The notes under the pieces were generated by a model that was not told the DNA's origin, made no database searches, and worked only from the letters and a program-made list of their open reading frames with translations. This document shows, one piece after another, positions 31,449 to 38,979 of a stretch of 50,563 nt of DNA (position 1 is its first letter; each line of letters begins with the position of its first letter). This stretch comes from an uncultured Collinsella sp. Lineage in GTDB: Bacteria > Actinomycetota > Coriobacteriia > Coriobacteriales > Coriobacteriaceae. The stretch covers positions 1-50,563 of the forward strand of contig CAKUHP010000010.1 in the NCBI GenBank assembly GCA_934658705.1. The letters run 5' to 3'. The position numbers and the translations under genes are program-made.

Positions 31449-32900
31449 GTGGCAGGCTGGAATCTAACCGGCAATGCCGTTTCCGCCGAGTTTGACGGAT
31501 CGGACGAGCAGGAGCGTAAAGAGCTCAGCGTGAGCCGGGCGGTGGAGATCGCCGCCGGCGCGCTCGATGCGATTCCGCAGCTGAACGTCCTGGGCGAGGT
31601 CACCGGCTTTCGTGGCCCCAATGCCCGAAGCGGCCACTGTTACTTCCAGATCAAGGACGACTCGGCCGCCGTCGACTGCATCATCTGGAAGGGTGCCTAT
31701 CTTAAGCGCACCTTCGATTTGCGCGATGGTATGCAGGTGAGCTTTAAGGGCAGCTTCAATCTTTATAAGCCCACGGGCCGTATGAGCTTTGTCGCCCGCT
31801 CGTTCTCGCTGGCGGGGGAGGGCTTGCTGCGTCAACAGGTGGCACAGTTGGCCGAAAAGCTGCGCCGCGAGGGGCTGATGGACGAGTCCCGCAAGCGTCG
31901 CATTCCGGTGTTTTGCTCGCGCGTGGCGGTCGTCACCTCGCTTTCGGGTGCCGTGATCGACGACGTCAAGCGTACGCTGCGCCGTCGAAACCCACTTGTC
32001 GAGCTCGTTTGCGTGGGTGCCAAGGTCCAGGGCGAGGGTGCGCCAGCAGAGCTTATTGAAGGCTTGCGCCGCGCCGCCACCATTACGCCGGCGCCCGATT
32101 GCATTTTGCTCGTGCGCGGCGGCGGTTCCTTCGAGGACCTCATGACCTTCAACGACGAGGACCTTGCTCGCGCGGTGGCGGCCTGTCCCGTGCCTGTGGT
32201 GACCGGTATTGGCCATGAGCCCGATACTTCAATCTGCGACATGGTGAGTGACCGTCGCGCTTCCACGCCCACGGCGGCGGCAGAATCCGTGGCACCGGCT
32301 ATGACAGAGCTGGCGGATGTGCTCGAGACGCGTCATCAGCGCCTAGGTGCTGCGATGGCTTCGATGATCGGGTCGGATCAGGTCGATCTGGAGATGCTCG
32401 ATCAGCGTGGTCGGCGTGCCTGGGATACCTATACGGCGCGCTTGGGCGATGCGCTCGATGCGGCCGCGTGCCGCCCGTGCCTCAACGATCCAACGTTTAT
32501 GGTCGAGCGTCGCGAGTCGGAGCTTGCCCTGACGGCCGATCGCCTGTCGGGCGCCATTGCGCGCTCGGTCGGGGCATTCCGCTCGAGCTTCGAGCGTCTG
32601 CCCGAGCGCTTGGTCGCAAGCACTTCGGGGCTCGATGGCAAGCGCCATGCACTTACACTCGCGAGCTCCCGCCTGGAGCATCAGGGGCGCACGATGTTGA
32701 GCAAGCCTGCGTCTGACTTAGGCCGTGCAGCGGCCTCGCTCGACGCCCTGTCGCCGCTCAAGGTGCTCGCCCGCGGTTACTCCATCGCGTACAGCGATGA
32801 CGGCGTGGCTACGAGCGCTAAGACGTTTAAGCCTGGTGACGCTATCCGCGTGCGCATGGCGGACGGCAACGTGGCGGCAACCGTCGATACGGTCGAGTAG
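31449..32900 (+). CDS. xseA: Exodeoxyribonuclease VII large subunit
   Basis: Catalytic subunit of ExoVII, which degrades single-stranded DNA in both directions. The 483-aa protein has the N-terminal OB-fold (LNVLGEVTGFRGPNARSGHCYFQIKD) and the catalytic core (VAVVTSLSGAVIDDVKRTLRRRNP, CILLVRGGGSFEDLMTFNDEDLARA, TGIGHEPDTSICDMVSDRRASTPTAAAE). A long helical segment follows and ends with SPLKVLARGYSI. The GTG at 31449 is chosen because AAAGGAGG lies 5 nt upstream; an ATG nine codons earlier overlaps that site. xseB follows after 42 nt. Confidence 0.95.
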   Translation: MAGWNLTGNAVSAEFDGSDEQERKELSVSRAVEIAAGALDAIPQLNVLGEVTGFRGPNARSGHCYFQIKDDSAAVDCIIWKGAYLKRTFDLRDGMQVSFKGSFNLYKPTGRMSFVARSFSLAGEGLLRQQVAQLAEKLRREGLMDESRKRRIPVFCSRVAVVTSLSGAVIDDVKRTLRRRNPLVELVCVGAKVQGEGAPAELIEGLRRAATITPAPDCILLVRGGGSFEDLMTFNDEDLARAVAACPVPVVTGIGHEPDTSICDMVSDRRASTPTAAAESVAPAMTELADVLETRHQRLGAAMASMIGSDQVDLEMLDQRGRRAWDTYTARLGDALDAAACRPCLNDPTFMVERRESELALTADRLSGAIARSVGAFRSSFERLPERLVASTSGLDGKRHALTLASSRLEHQGRTMLSKPASDLGRAAASLDALSPLKVLARGYSIAYSDDGVATSAKTFKPGDAIRVRMADGNVAATVDTVE

Positions 32901-32942
32901 ACCGCGTTTCATTGTGATAGACCTTTAGGAAAGGAAACAGAT

Positions 32943-33209
32943 ATGGCAGAGAAGACCCCGGTCGAGCAGCTTACGTACAAGCAGGCCTCGCAGGAGCTGG
33001 AGCTCATCATCCGCAGCTTGGAGTCGGGCGACATGGAACTCGAGGAGTCGCTCGAGAGCTACACCCGCGGCGTTGAGCTTCTCAAGAGTCTGCGTACCCG
33101 TCTGGCCGATGCCGAGCAGAAGGTCTCGGTGCTCCTGAAGGACGTCGACGGCAACGACGTGCTCGCCGACGGCGAAGCCGCTAACACCGAAGACAACCTC
33201 TCGTTCTAA
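32943..33209 (+). CDS. xseB: Exodeoxyribonuclease VII small subunit
   Basis: The 88-aa partner of XseA. TYKQASQELELIIRSLESGDMELEESLESYTRGVELLKSLRTRLADAEQKV is the diagnostic XseB segment, two helices that pack on the coiled coil of the large subunit. AGGAAAGGAAAC precedes the ATG. It is the last gene of the xseAB operon and is followed by a 110-nt inverted-repeat structure. Confidence 0.95.
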   Translation: MAEKTPVEQLTYKQASQELELIIRSLESGDMELEESLESYTRGVELLKSLRTRLADAEQKVSVLLKDVDGNDVLADGEAANTEDNLSF

Positions 33210-33230
33210 CCATCCCACAGCCCACTTTGG

Positions 33231-33340
33231 GGTAGTCTTTTTGGGACGGGGCTTTTTTGACTACCTCTTGCCGACTGCCTCGCCGAGCGTCAGACGCTGG
33301 CGAAAAGTAGTCAAAAAAGCCCCGTCCCAAAAAGACTACC
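33231..33340. repeat. 110-nt cruciform: two inverted copies of the GGGAC(A/G)GG-core repeat
   Basis: The left arm 33231-33265 and right arm 33307-33340 are perfect inverted copies over 34 nt, and each arm is itself palindromic at its ends (GTAGTC with GACTAC) around GGGACGGGG. The 41-nt spacer contains another hairpin, CGCC(G)AGCGTC with GACGCTGGCG. A single half-copy recurs at 48023-48054. This paired arrangement is like a bacterial interspersed mosaic element. Confidence 0.85.
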
Positions 33341-33365
33341 CTGGCTAGTTAGAAAGGAACCAGCA

Positions 33366-33701
33366 ATGTGTGATTGCATTTTCTGCAAAATCGCCAACCA
33401 CGAGATCCCCTCGACCGTCGTTTATGAGGACGACCAGGTCATCGCGTTCGACGACCTTAACCCCCAGGCTCCGATCCATACGCTCGTGATTCCCAAGAAG
33501 CATTACAGTGACATCGCCGACAACGTGCCTGCCGAGACTATGGGCGCCATGGCCCACGCCATTCAGGAAGTCGCCAAGGCCAAAGGCCTGGAGGACGGTT
33601 TCCGCGTCATCTCCAACAAGGGCGTCAACGCCGGCCAGACCGTCATGCACTTCCACATGCACGTCCTCGGCGGCAAGAACCTGGGCGAGAACCTCATCTG
33701 A
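33366..33701 (+). CDS. HIT family protein (HINT/PKCI-like)
   Basis: A 111-aa histidine-triad protein that hydrolyses adenosine phosphoramidates or related nucleotides. The triad HFHMHVLGG has His95, His97 and His99. CDCIFCKIANHEIPSTVVYED at the N-terminus carries the zinc-type Cys pair of the HINT branch. It is preceded by the inverted repeat structure and AGAAAGGAACC. It marks the end of the GC-rich core genome on this side: the 207 nt after it, and the next five genes, are richer in A and T. Confidence 0.93.
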   Translation: MCDCIFCKIANHEIPSTVVYEDDQVIAFDDLNPQAPIHTLVIPKKHYSDIADNVPAETMGAMAHAIQEVAKAKGLEDGFRVISNKGVNAGQTVMHFHMHVLGGKNLGENLI

Positions 33702-33920
33702 GGGCGCCTGCGGCGGAGTCTTTGCGATATAGCAACATGTTGTGGAAAATTGCCCCTCGTCGGTAATGTGCATTTTAGAATTGGTCTGCGAGCGGGATGA
33801 CATAAAGAAGTCGTTCTTGCTTGCTTTATGGGATGAGTTTTGTGTGCTCGTGATAACAAACGATGGAATGAGTGCCTTGTTTTCACGTGTGGCGCGCGAA
33901 CTGGTTAAGTGAGATTATCG

Positions 33921-34814
33921 ATGAATATTTCGCAGCTGGAATACCTTGAGGCAGTTGTAAGGCATGGCGGCGTTCGCAAAGCAGCATCCATGTTGCACGT
34001 AACGCCTCAAGCCGTTTCGTCGGCTGTAAAAAAGCTGGAAGCGGAGCTAGATGTTGAATTGCTTAATCGGGATGCAAAAGAAATAACACCGACTGTCGAG
34101 GGCAGGGAATTTGCCCTTCGCGTAAGAACAATCTTGCTTCAGATCGAGGCGTTAAAACAGTTTTCAAAAAACCAGACTCATGGTGTTTCCCCAGATGGAC
34201 ATTTCAGACTCTACGTTCCATGCCTTCATGGGAGGGGGCGGTTGTTTGGCGAGGACTGTTATGACTCTTTTGTGGCTCAATGTCCTCAAATTCATCTGGA
34301 TGTTTGGCATCAACCCAGTGCAGCTTGTTTTGAATCGCTTGGAATGGGCATTTCTGATGCGGCTGTGTCTTTGGAAGCACCGAGCAGCAATGATTTAAAT
34401 TATAAGAGATTGGGAGAAAGGGAGCTTAGGGTTCTTGCCTATTGCAAAGATGTTGTTTTGCCTGACATTTCAATTCAAGAGCTGCTTTGCGGGAGGTTGG
34501 CAGTTCCCATTAATCTGGGACCCTGTTTGAGTGCGATCGGTCGATGCTCTGAAGCCCAGCTTCAAGGTTTTAAATTTCGTGATGTTGAGTACCAACTGAC
34601 TGAGCAACTTGCATTTCTTAAAAGCGGCGGGAGAATCCTGACCTTTCCCGAATCGACGATTTCCAAGAAAGATGACGATATCCAGGAGTGCTGTATCCAC
34701 GGGTCCAAAGAGCTCTCTCTCCCTATCTTCTTTTGTTACAGAAAAGGAGAGTGGAGCGAAAGGCACCGAATTGTATTCTGGCATCTCATGGAATCACTTC
34801 GATTGCAGGCGTAA
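33921..34814 (+). CDS. LysR-type transcriptional regulator, probable regulator of the peptide cluster
   Basis: A 297-aa regulator with an N-terminal winged HTH (ISQLEYLEAVVRHGGVRKAASMLHVTPQAVSSAVKKLEAELDVELLNRD), then a linker helix and an effector domain that is only weakly typical of LysR proteins. The effector part contains several cysteines. The codon use and composition are more AT-rich than in the upstream genes. It is the first gene of the distinct region, in the same direction as the precursor peptide and radical SAM genes, with about 100 nt between it and the peptide gene, so it is the natural candidate for controlling them. Start ATG 33921; the Shine-Dalgarno is weak. Confidence 0.82.
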   Translation: MNISQLEYLEAVVRHGGVRKAASMLHVTPQAVSSAVKKLEAELDVELLNRDAKEITPTVEGREFALRVRTILLQIEALKQFSKNQTHGVSPDGHFRLYVPCLHGRGRLFGEDCYDSFVAQCPQIHLDVWHQPSAACFESLGMGISDAAVSLEAPSSNDLNYKRLGERELRVLAYCKDVVLPDISIQELLCGRLAVPINLGPCLSAIGRCSEAQLQGFKFRDVEYQLTEQLAFLKSGGRILTFPESTISKKDDDIQECCIHGSKELSLPIFFCYRKGEWSERHRIVFWHLMESLRLQA

Positions 34815-34913
34815 AGCAACAATTGTCGAAGGCTAATGGTTATTTGACATTCATAGGCATATCTTTTTCCTCAAGCGATCGCTAATTTAATCCTTTGAGA
34901 GAAAGGTATTGCC

Positions 34914-34991
34914 ATGAAATCACTGAATAAAACTAATGCTGATGCAAAGTCAGAGCGAACCGTTTGCATGTACAACGCGTGCAAAGCTTAG
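34914..34991 (+). CDS. Candidate RiPP precursor peptide, 25 aa
   Basis: A 25-codon frame with GAGAGAAAGG upstream of the ATG. The N-terminal part is polar and charged (MKSLNKTNADAKSER), resembling a leader; the C-terminal part TVCMYNACKA carries two cysteines in a C-x4-C arrangement with a Tyr between them. The frame is followed 10 nt later by a strong terminator and then by two radical SAM/SPASM genes. Small size, a Cys core and its position fit a precursor of a radical-SAM-modified peptide. A non-coding reading, or a regulatory leader peptide, remains possible; there is no run of identical codons that would suggest attenuation. Confidence 0.65.
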   Translation: MKSLNKTNADAKSERTVCMYNACKA

Positions 34992-35001
34992 GACTTTCTG
35001 G

Positions 35002-35027
35002 GGGCGGCTCATATGAGCCGCCCTTTT
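35002..35027 (+). terminator. Terminator between precursor peptide and radical SAM genes
   Basis: Positions 35002-35023 are a perfect 22-nt palindrome (GC-rich GGGCGGCTC arm, ATAT centre) followed by TTTT. It should end most transcripts after the peptide gene and let some through to the enzymes, a common way to make precursor in excess of its maturases. Confidence 0.85.
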
Positions 35028-35044
35028 CATGTGAGGTGAGATTA

Positions 35045-36421
35045 TTGGGTTTTGTCAAGCTAGATGAGCTTGAGATGATCAGATTAAATTGTGATGGCTT
35101 TATCCTCGTTAATTTAACCAATGGAAATGCCGACCTCATCGACAATACGGTTGCAAACGCATTTCTTTCTGGCTCATTTGATGACGTTGCTTATCCCGTA
35201 TTGCGACAGCTTGAGGAACGAAGGTACATTTTCCCAACAAAATTGAAACGCGCTGAGTTTCTTGCTGCATTTGATCGTCGACTTGAAGAGGAATCTAAAC
35301 GAGAAACACCTAACTTTATCGTTGTGCCAACTTATTCGTGCAATCTTGATTGTTATTACTGCTTCGAAAGAGCGAGCGTGCCTGTTGAAGCGTTTGACCA
35401 TGAGGAGAACATGCTTAATGTCTCGGATTTCTTTCAATTTGTAGATGAGACGCTCGGTTCTTACGAATCTAAATTTGGGGAGATTAACAAATCTGAAGTA
35501 ACGGTTACTATAACGGGTGGTGAGCCCCTTCAGGCAAAATGCGCGGATACGATTGAATCGCTATTTGAGGGTTGTGAAAAGAGGGGGATTGGGGTCGATG
35601 TCGTCACAAATGGCCTTAATATCCCAGATTATTTTGGACTGTTACAAAAGTATTCTTCCACGATTCTCGGCATTCAAATTACTTTAGACGGAGATAGGGA
35701 CGTACATGATTCCATCAGAGTTTCTTCAAAGGGGGAGCCGACCTTTGATCTGATAGTTCGCTCAATATGCATGCTGGATAATGCGGGGTTTAGCGTTAAT
35801 GTAAGAATTAATGCAACTCGGCTGAACATACATTCAATAGATGCGTTATCACCGCTTATTGAGAACCATCAAAATGTTCTGTTTTATGTGTACTTAATGC
35901 AACAGGAAGGTTGTTGCAAAAATGTAAATGTCGTCCCAGAGCTTGATGGACTTCGCTTTCTTGATGAGATGAAGAAAACGAAGCCTGCATTGAATGGATT
36001 ACTTGTTGATTATCATGGACGTCATCTTATTGATGCGGTTTTTGGCGATAGGACGTTTCATCCAAAAATAAAAGTATGTGCCGCAATGGGTAACCAGTTT
36101 ATTTTCGATGCATGCGAATCCATCTATAAATGCTGGTGGGCTATGGGGTCACCAGATAGGTCGGTGGGTGTGTGCCACGGCGGCAAAATAGCATGGAATG
36201 CCGGCCTCATTCGGAGTTATCGCAATCGCAATGTCATCCAAATGGAGAAGTGCCGTTCGTGTAAGTACCGCTATATTTGTGGCGGTGGCTGCACCGGAAA
36301 GCTCGATATCTCCGACTTGAATGCCGGAGCAGTTGCATGTCCGGATTTCGCTTCAATTATTAATTACAAAGTTCATTATGAGTATGAAAGCAGAGTCGCC
36401 GGAGGTGCAGATTTGTGCTGA
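35045..36421 (+). CDS. Radical SAM/SPASM peptide-modifying enzyme 1
   Basis: A 458-aa enzyme that would use a SAM-cleaving [4Fe-4S] cluster bound by Cys99, Cys103 and Cys106 in PTYSCNLDCYYCFE. TITGGEPLQ is the glycine-rich SAM segment and VTNGL the following one. The C-terminal SPASM domain, carrying auxiliary clusters, is visible as CRSCKYRYICGGGCTGK (Cys403, 406, 412, 416) and Cys432. The 90-residue N-terminal region may recognise the peptide leader. An upstream ATG at 34964 would run through the precursor gene and terminator; the TTG at 35045 has GAGGTGAG about 5 nt upstream and is preferred. It overlaps enzyme 2 by 7 nt. Confidence 0.88.
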   Translation: MGFVKLDELEMIRLNCDGFILVNLTNGNADLIDNTVANAFLSGSFDDVAYPVLRQLEERRYIFPTKLKRAEFLAAFDRRLEEESKRETPNFIVVPTYSCNLDCYYCFERASVPVEAFDHEENMLNVSDFFQFVDETLGSYESKFGEINKSEVTVTITGGEPLQAKCADTIESLFEGCEKRGIGVDVVTNGLNIPDYFGLLQKYSSTILGIQITLDGDRDVHDSIRVSSKGEPTFDLIVRSICMLDNAGFSVNVRINATRLNIHSIDALSPLIENHQNVLFYVYLMQQEGCCKNVNVVPELDGLRFLDEMKKTKPALNGLLVDYHGRHLIDAVFGDRTFHPKIKVCAAMGNQFIFDACESIYKCWWAMGSPDRSVGVCHGGKIAWNAGLIRSYRNRNVIQMEKCRSCKYRYICGGGCTGKLDISDLNAGAVACPDFASIINYKVHYEYESRVAGGADLC

Positions 36422-37713
36422 GTCAAGCCGACTATACCGTTATTAGAACTCGTCGCGGTGATTTATTTGCCGCTAATTTTCTGACCGGAACACTTGACAT
36501 TGTCGATTCGGCTATTGTTTCTGATTCGAATGAGATTGAACCAGGTTTACTTGACGACAAACAAGTAAACCTTCTTTTGGAACGAGGGCATTTACAGGAC
36601 GAGAGCGAGGGCCAGATTCTAACGCTACCTCATCTTTGGAGCGAGTATCGCGATAAGGCTTGCGTCAGATGCTATTTCTACGTTCAATTGACCTTGGCGT
36701 GCAACTTGCGATGTCGCTATTGCTTCCAGGGGGAAGGTGGATACCCGCAGATCCATATGACGGTTGATGTCCTAGAGGAGGTCCTTCAGGTTCTTGAGAG
36801 CATTGTCAGACGCATCAATAACCCCTCTCGTATGGTGGTCGTTCTATACGGCGGAGAACCATTGCTGCTCACAAACAGAGGATTAATCGAAAAGATATTT
36901 CGCTTCTGCGAGGAGAATCGTTTGCGAGTGAGAGCTATTAGCAACGGAGTTAATTTGCCGCTCTTTTTCGACCTTCTTGAGCAATATCATGATTTGTTTG
37001 AAGGCGTAACAATCACTCTAGATGGAGATCGGTCTACGCATGATTTTCTAAGACCGTTTGCCAATGGATCTGGATCCTATGACCGTGTGGTTTCTTCAAT
37101 CGGAGATGCTGCATCTATGGGCATAGACGTATCTGTACGGCTGAATGTCACGCCCGACTCAATAGGCCATTTAAAAAGAAACAATTGGAGACTTCCCGGT
37201 GTTTCCTATGAAATACACAGAGCTGAATATCCTGTGTATGCCAATTCAGTTCGGTTCTATGAGATTCTCGATCTGTGGCTAAAGGGCTATGTTGATGTTT
37301 CTGAAGTTGCATTAAACCAAGTCGTTTATTTCATTCGTCTATTCGAAAGTGCGAACTCTTACTATCCGCTATTTTCTGACTGTTTTCCTGGGTCCGTAAC
37401 TTTGTTTTCTCCGTCCGGCTCAATCTATTGTTGCAATGAGGTTAATGACAAGAGAGCGTATTTGGGTCATGTAAACGATGACCGGAAGTCGTGTATTCGT
37501 GAGGTTGAGAGTCTGTTCTCGGGCCTGTCGGGGCATCCGAGTGGCAGCCCCTGTCTCAGCTGCCCCGCATATCCTGTTTGCGGGGGCGGTTGTCGCATTA
37601 GGCGCGGGATTGCCTCGAACTATAAAGCCTGCGATTACTATCAAGATATTATGGAAATGCTGGATTATTATATTGACTGGAAAGTGAATGGTGCGGCGTA
37701 TGCGTATGAATAA
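36415..37713 (+). CDS. Radical SAM/SPASM peptide-modifying enzyme 2
   Basis: A 432-aa relative of enzyme 1 with the same architecture. Cys96, Cys100 and Cys103 in ACNLRCRYCFQGE bind the SAM cluster; VLYGGEPLL and AISNGVNLP follow. The SPASM part ends in CLSCPAYPVCGGGCRI (Cys380, 383, 389, 393) and Cys406. The N-terminal segment (YTVIRTRRGDLFAANFLTGTLDIVD) resembles that of enzyme 1, so the two are probable duplicates that act on the same peptide or as a pair. The GTG start at 36415 overlaps the stop of enzyme 1, with GGAGGTG 7 nt upstream. Its end overlaps the transporter gene by 26 nt. Confidence 0.88.
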   Translation: MLSQADYTVIRTRRGDLFAANFLTGTLDIVDSAIVSDSNEIEPGLLDDKQVNLLLERGHLQDESEGQILTLPHLWSEYRDKACVRCYFYVQLTLACNLRCRYCFQGEGGYPQIHMTVDVLEEVLQVLESIVRRINNPSRMVVVLYGGEPLLLTNRGLIEKIFRFCEENRLRVRAISNGVNLPLFFDLLEQYHDLFEGVTITLDGDRSTHDFLRPFANGSGSYDRVVSSIGDAASMGIDVSVRLNVTPDSIGHLKRNNWRLPGVSYEIHRAEYPVYANSVRFYEILDLWLKGYVDVSEVALNQVVYFIRLFESANSYYPLFSDCFPGSVTLFSPSGSIYCCNEVNDKRAYLGHVNDDRKSCIREVESLFSGLSGHPSGSPCLSCPAYPVCGGGCRIRRGIASNYKACDYYQDIMEMLDYYIDWKVNGAAYAYE

Positions 37714-38863
37714 AACCATCCCGCTCTATATGGCTTTTGTTTTCCTGTCGAACTTCAGCACCATTTTGTATTTTCTGACGGTTTACCTTGAGTTCGTCGG
37801 ATTCTCGATGGTTGCGATTTCCGGCATGATGATTGCGTACCAAGTGAGCAAATTTGCTCTTGAGATTCCCACGGGCTATATCGCCGATAGGTTTGGACGA
37901 AAGACAAGTGGCCTGGTGGGCATCGCGGGAATGCTTGGATACTACGCTGCCCTGCTTCTCATCCGGTCTCCTCTGCTTTTGATCGGTGCATTTGCTCTCA
38001 AAGGCTTCGCCGTCGCATGTGTGAGCGGTTCTATCGAGGCAATCTATATCGATTCCGTCTCTCAAGATCGGCTAGTTAGACTCAATGTGGTTGAGCGATT
38101 CGTCTTTTACGCAGCTTATGCTCTTTCCGCATGTGTGGGTGGCTTCATCTCGTCCGAAGGTGCATATTTCATCGGTCTATCGGCCGATATCTTCGCAGTG
38201 GTACTGACGTTAATTGTTGTTGCATGTATTCCCGAGGCGAAAAGGAAAGGTAGCACAGCGGCTTCTGAGCGCCAAATTAGCCCGAGGATGATTTGGGATG
38301 CTATTGCGGGCAATAGCATCCTTAGCTCGGCGTTCGTCATGGACTGTTCCCAGGCATTTGCTTTCGTTGCTCTCGAAGACTTCTTCTCGCTGCTGCTCGC
38401 TGGTCGCGGAATGGACGCCGTTTCTTCGGGGATGACAATTGCGATCCAGCTTCTTGTCTCCGCGTCTATCGGTTTTATCGTGCCCAGCGTAATTGCTCAT
38501 GTAGACAAGAAACGTTTTGCGCGCATTTGCGGCATCGTTCGCCTTTCCCTAACTGCTTTGTTTCTGATTCCCTTTACTCCAGTTTGCCTGCTGCCTGTGT
38601 TCTATGTACTGCAGACGGTTGCTTACGCTTTATTTGCCCCGATTAAATACTCAGTTTTTCAAAATGCCGCCGATTCATCGATGCGCTGTTCGCTGATTTC
38701 GGTTCAAAGCCAGATGGTGGCGGTGGGCGCTATCCTTTTCTATCTATTCAATGCCGCGCTGAGTGGCATTATGGGCATTCAGCTCGTATTGCTTTTTGCG
38801 CTTGGGATTTCTTCTCTGGCGTATATTCCCGCGCTATTCCGTCTTACAAGCCAAAGGCCATGA
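37688..38863 (+). CDS. MFS transporter, candidate peptide exporter
   Basis: A 391-aa major-facilitator protein with about 12 hydrophobic segments and the MFS signature between helices 2 and 3 (GYIADRFGRKTSGLVG). It begins inside the end of radical SAM enzyme 2 (26-nt overlap), which ties it to the cluster; ATGs at 37688, 37700 and 37706 are all possible starts. It may export the modified peptide or give immunity. No ABC exporter or C39 peptidase is present, so leader removal would need a protease from elsewhere or may not occur. Its composition is intermediate between the AT-rich cluster and the core genome. Confidence 0.85.
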   Translation: MVRRMRMNKTIPLYMAFVFLSNFSTILYFLTVYLEFVGFSMVAISGMMIAYQVSKFALEIPTGYIADRFGRKTSGLVGIAGMLGYYAALLLIRSPLLLIGAFALKGFAVACVSGSIEAIYIDSVSQDRLVRLNVVERFVFYAAYALSACVGGFISSEGAYFIGLSADIFAVVLTLIVVACIPEAKRKGSTAASERQISPRMIWDAIAGNSILSSAFVMDCSQAFAFVALEDFFSLLLAGRGMDAVSSGMTIAIQLLVSASIGFIVPSVIAHVDKKRFARICGIVRLSLTALFLIPFTPVCLLPVFYVLQTVAYALFAPIKYSVFQNAADSSMRCSLISVQSQMVAVGAILFYLFNAALSGIMGIQLVLLFALGISSLAYIPALFRLTSQRP

Positions 38864-38891
38864 GCATACATCGATAACTTATATATCAACG

Positions 38892-38925
38892 CAATAAACC
38901 CGAGCGCGAGGGCGTTTGGGTTTAT
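38892..38925. terminator. Hairpin ending the peptide cluster
   Basis: AATAAACCC (38892-38900) pairs with GGGTTTATT (38917-38925) around a 16-nt loop and lies 28 nt after the MFS stop codon. Confidence 0.65.
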
Positions 38926-38979
38926 TATTGAAGCGTATGTAACCTGGCGGCGCCACACCGCCTGTTAGTAGGGAGACAC

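Noticed and set aside
33231..33340. CRISPR array
   Set aside because: Only two inverted copies of a palindromic unit with a single spacer; no direct-repeat series and no cas genes in the window.
34844..34870. Complete sigma-70 promoter ahead of the peptide gene
   Set aside because: A perfect TTGACA at 34844-34849 exists but no acceptable -10 is found at 16-18 nt; left unannotated, possibly LysR-dependent.
34964..35044. Upstream ATG start for radical SAM enzyme 1
   Set aside because: It would translate through the end of the peptide gene and the terminator palindrome; TTG at 35045 has a proper Shine-Dalgarno.
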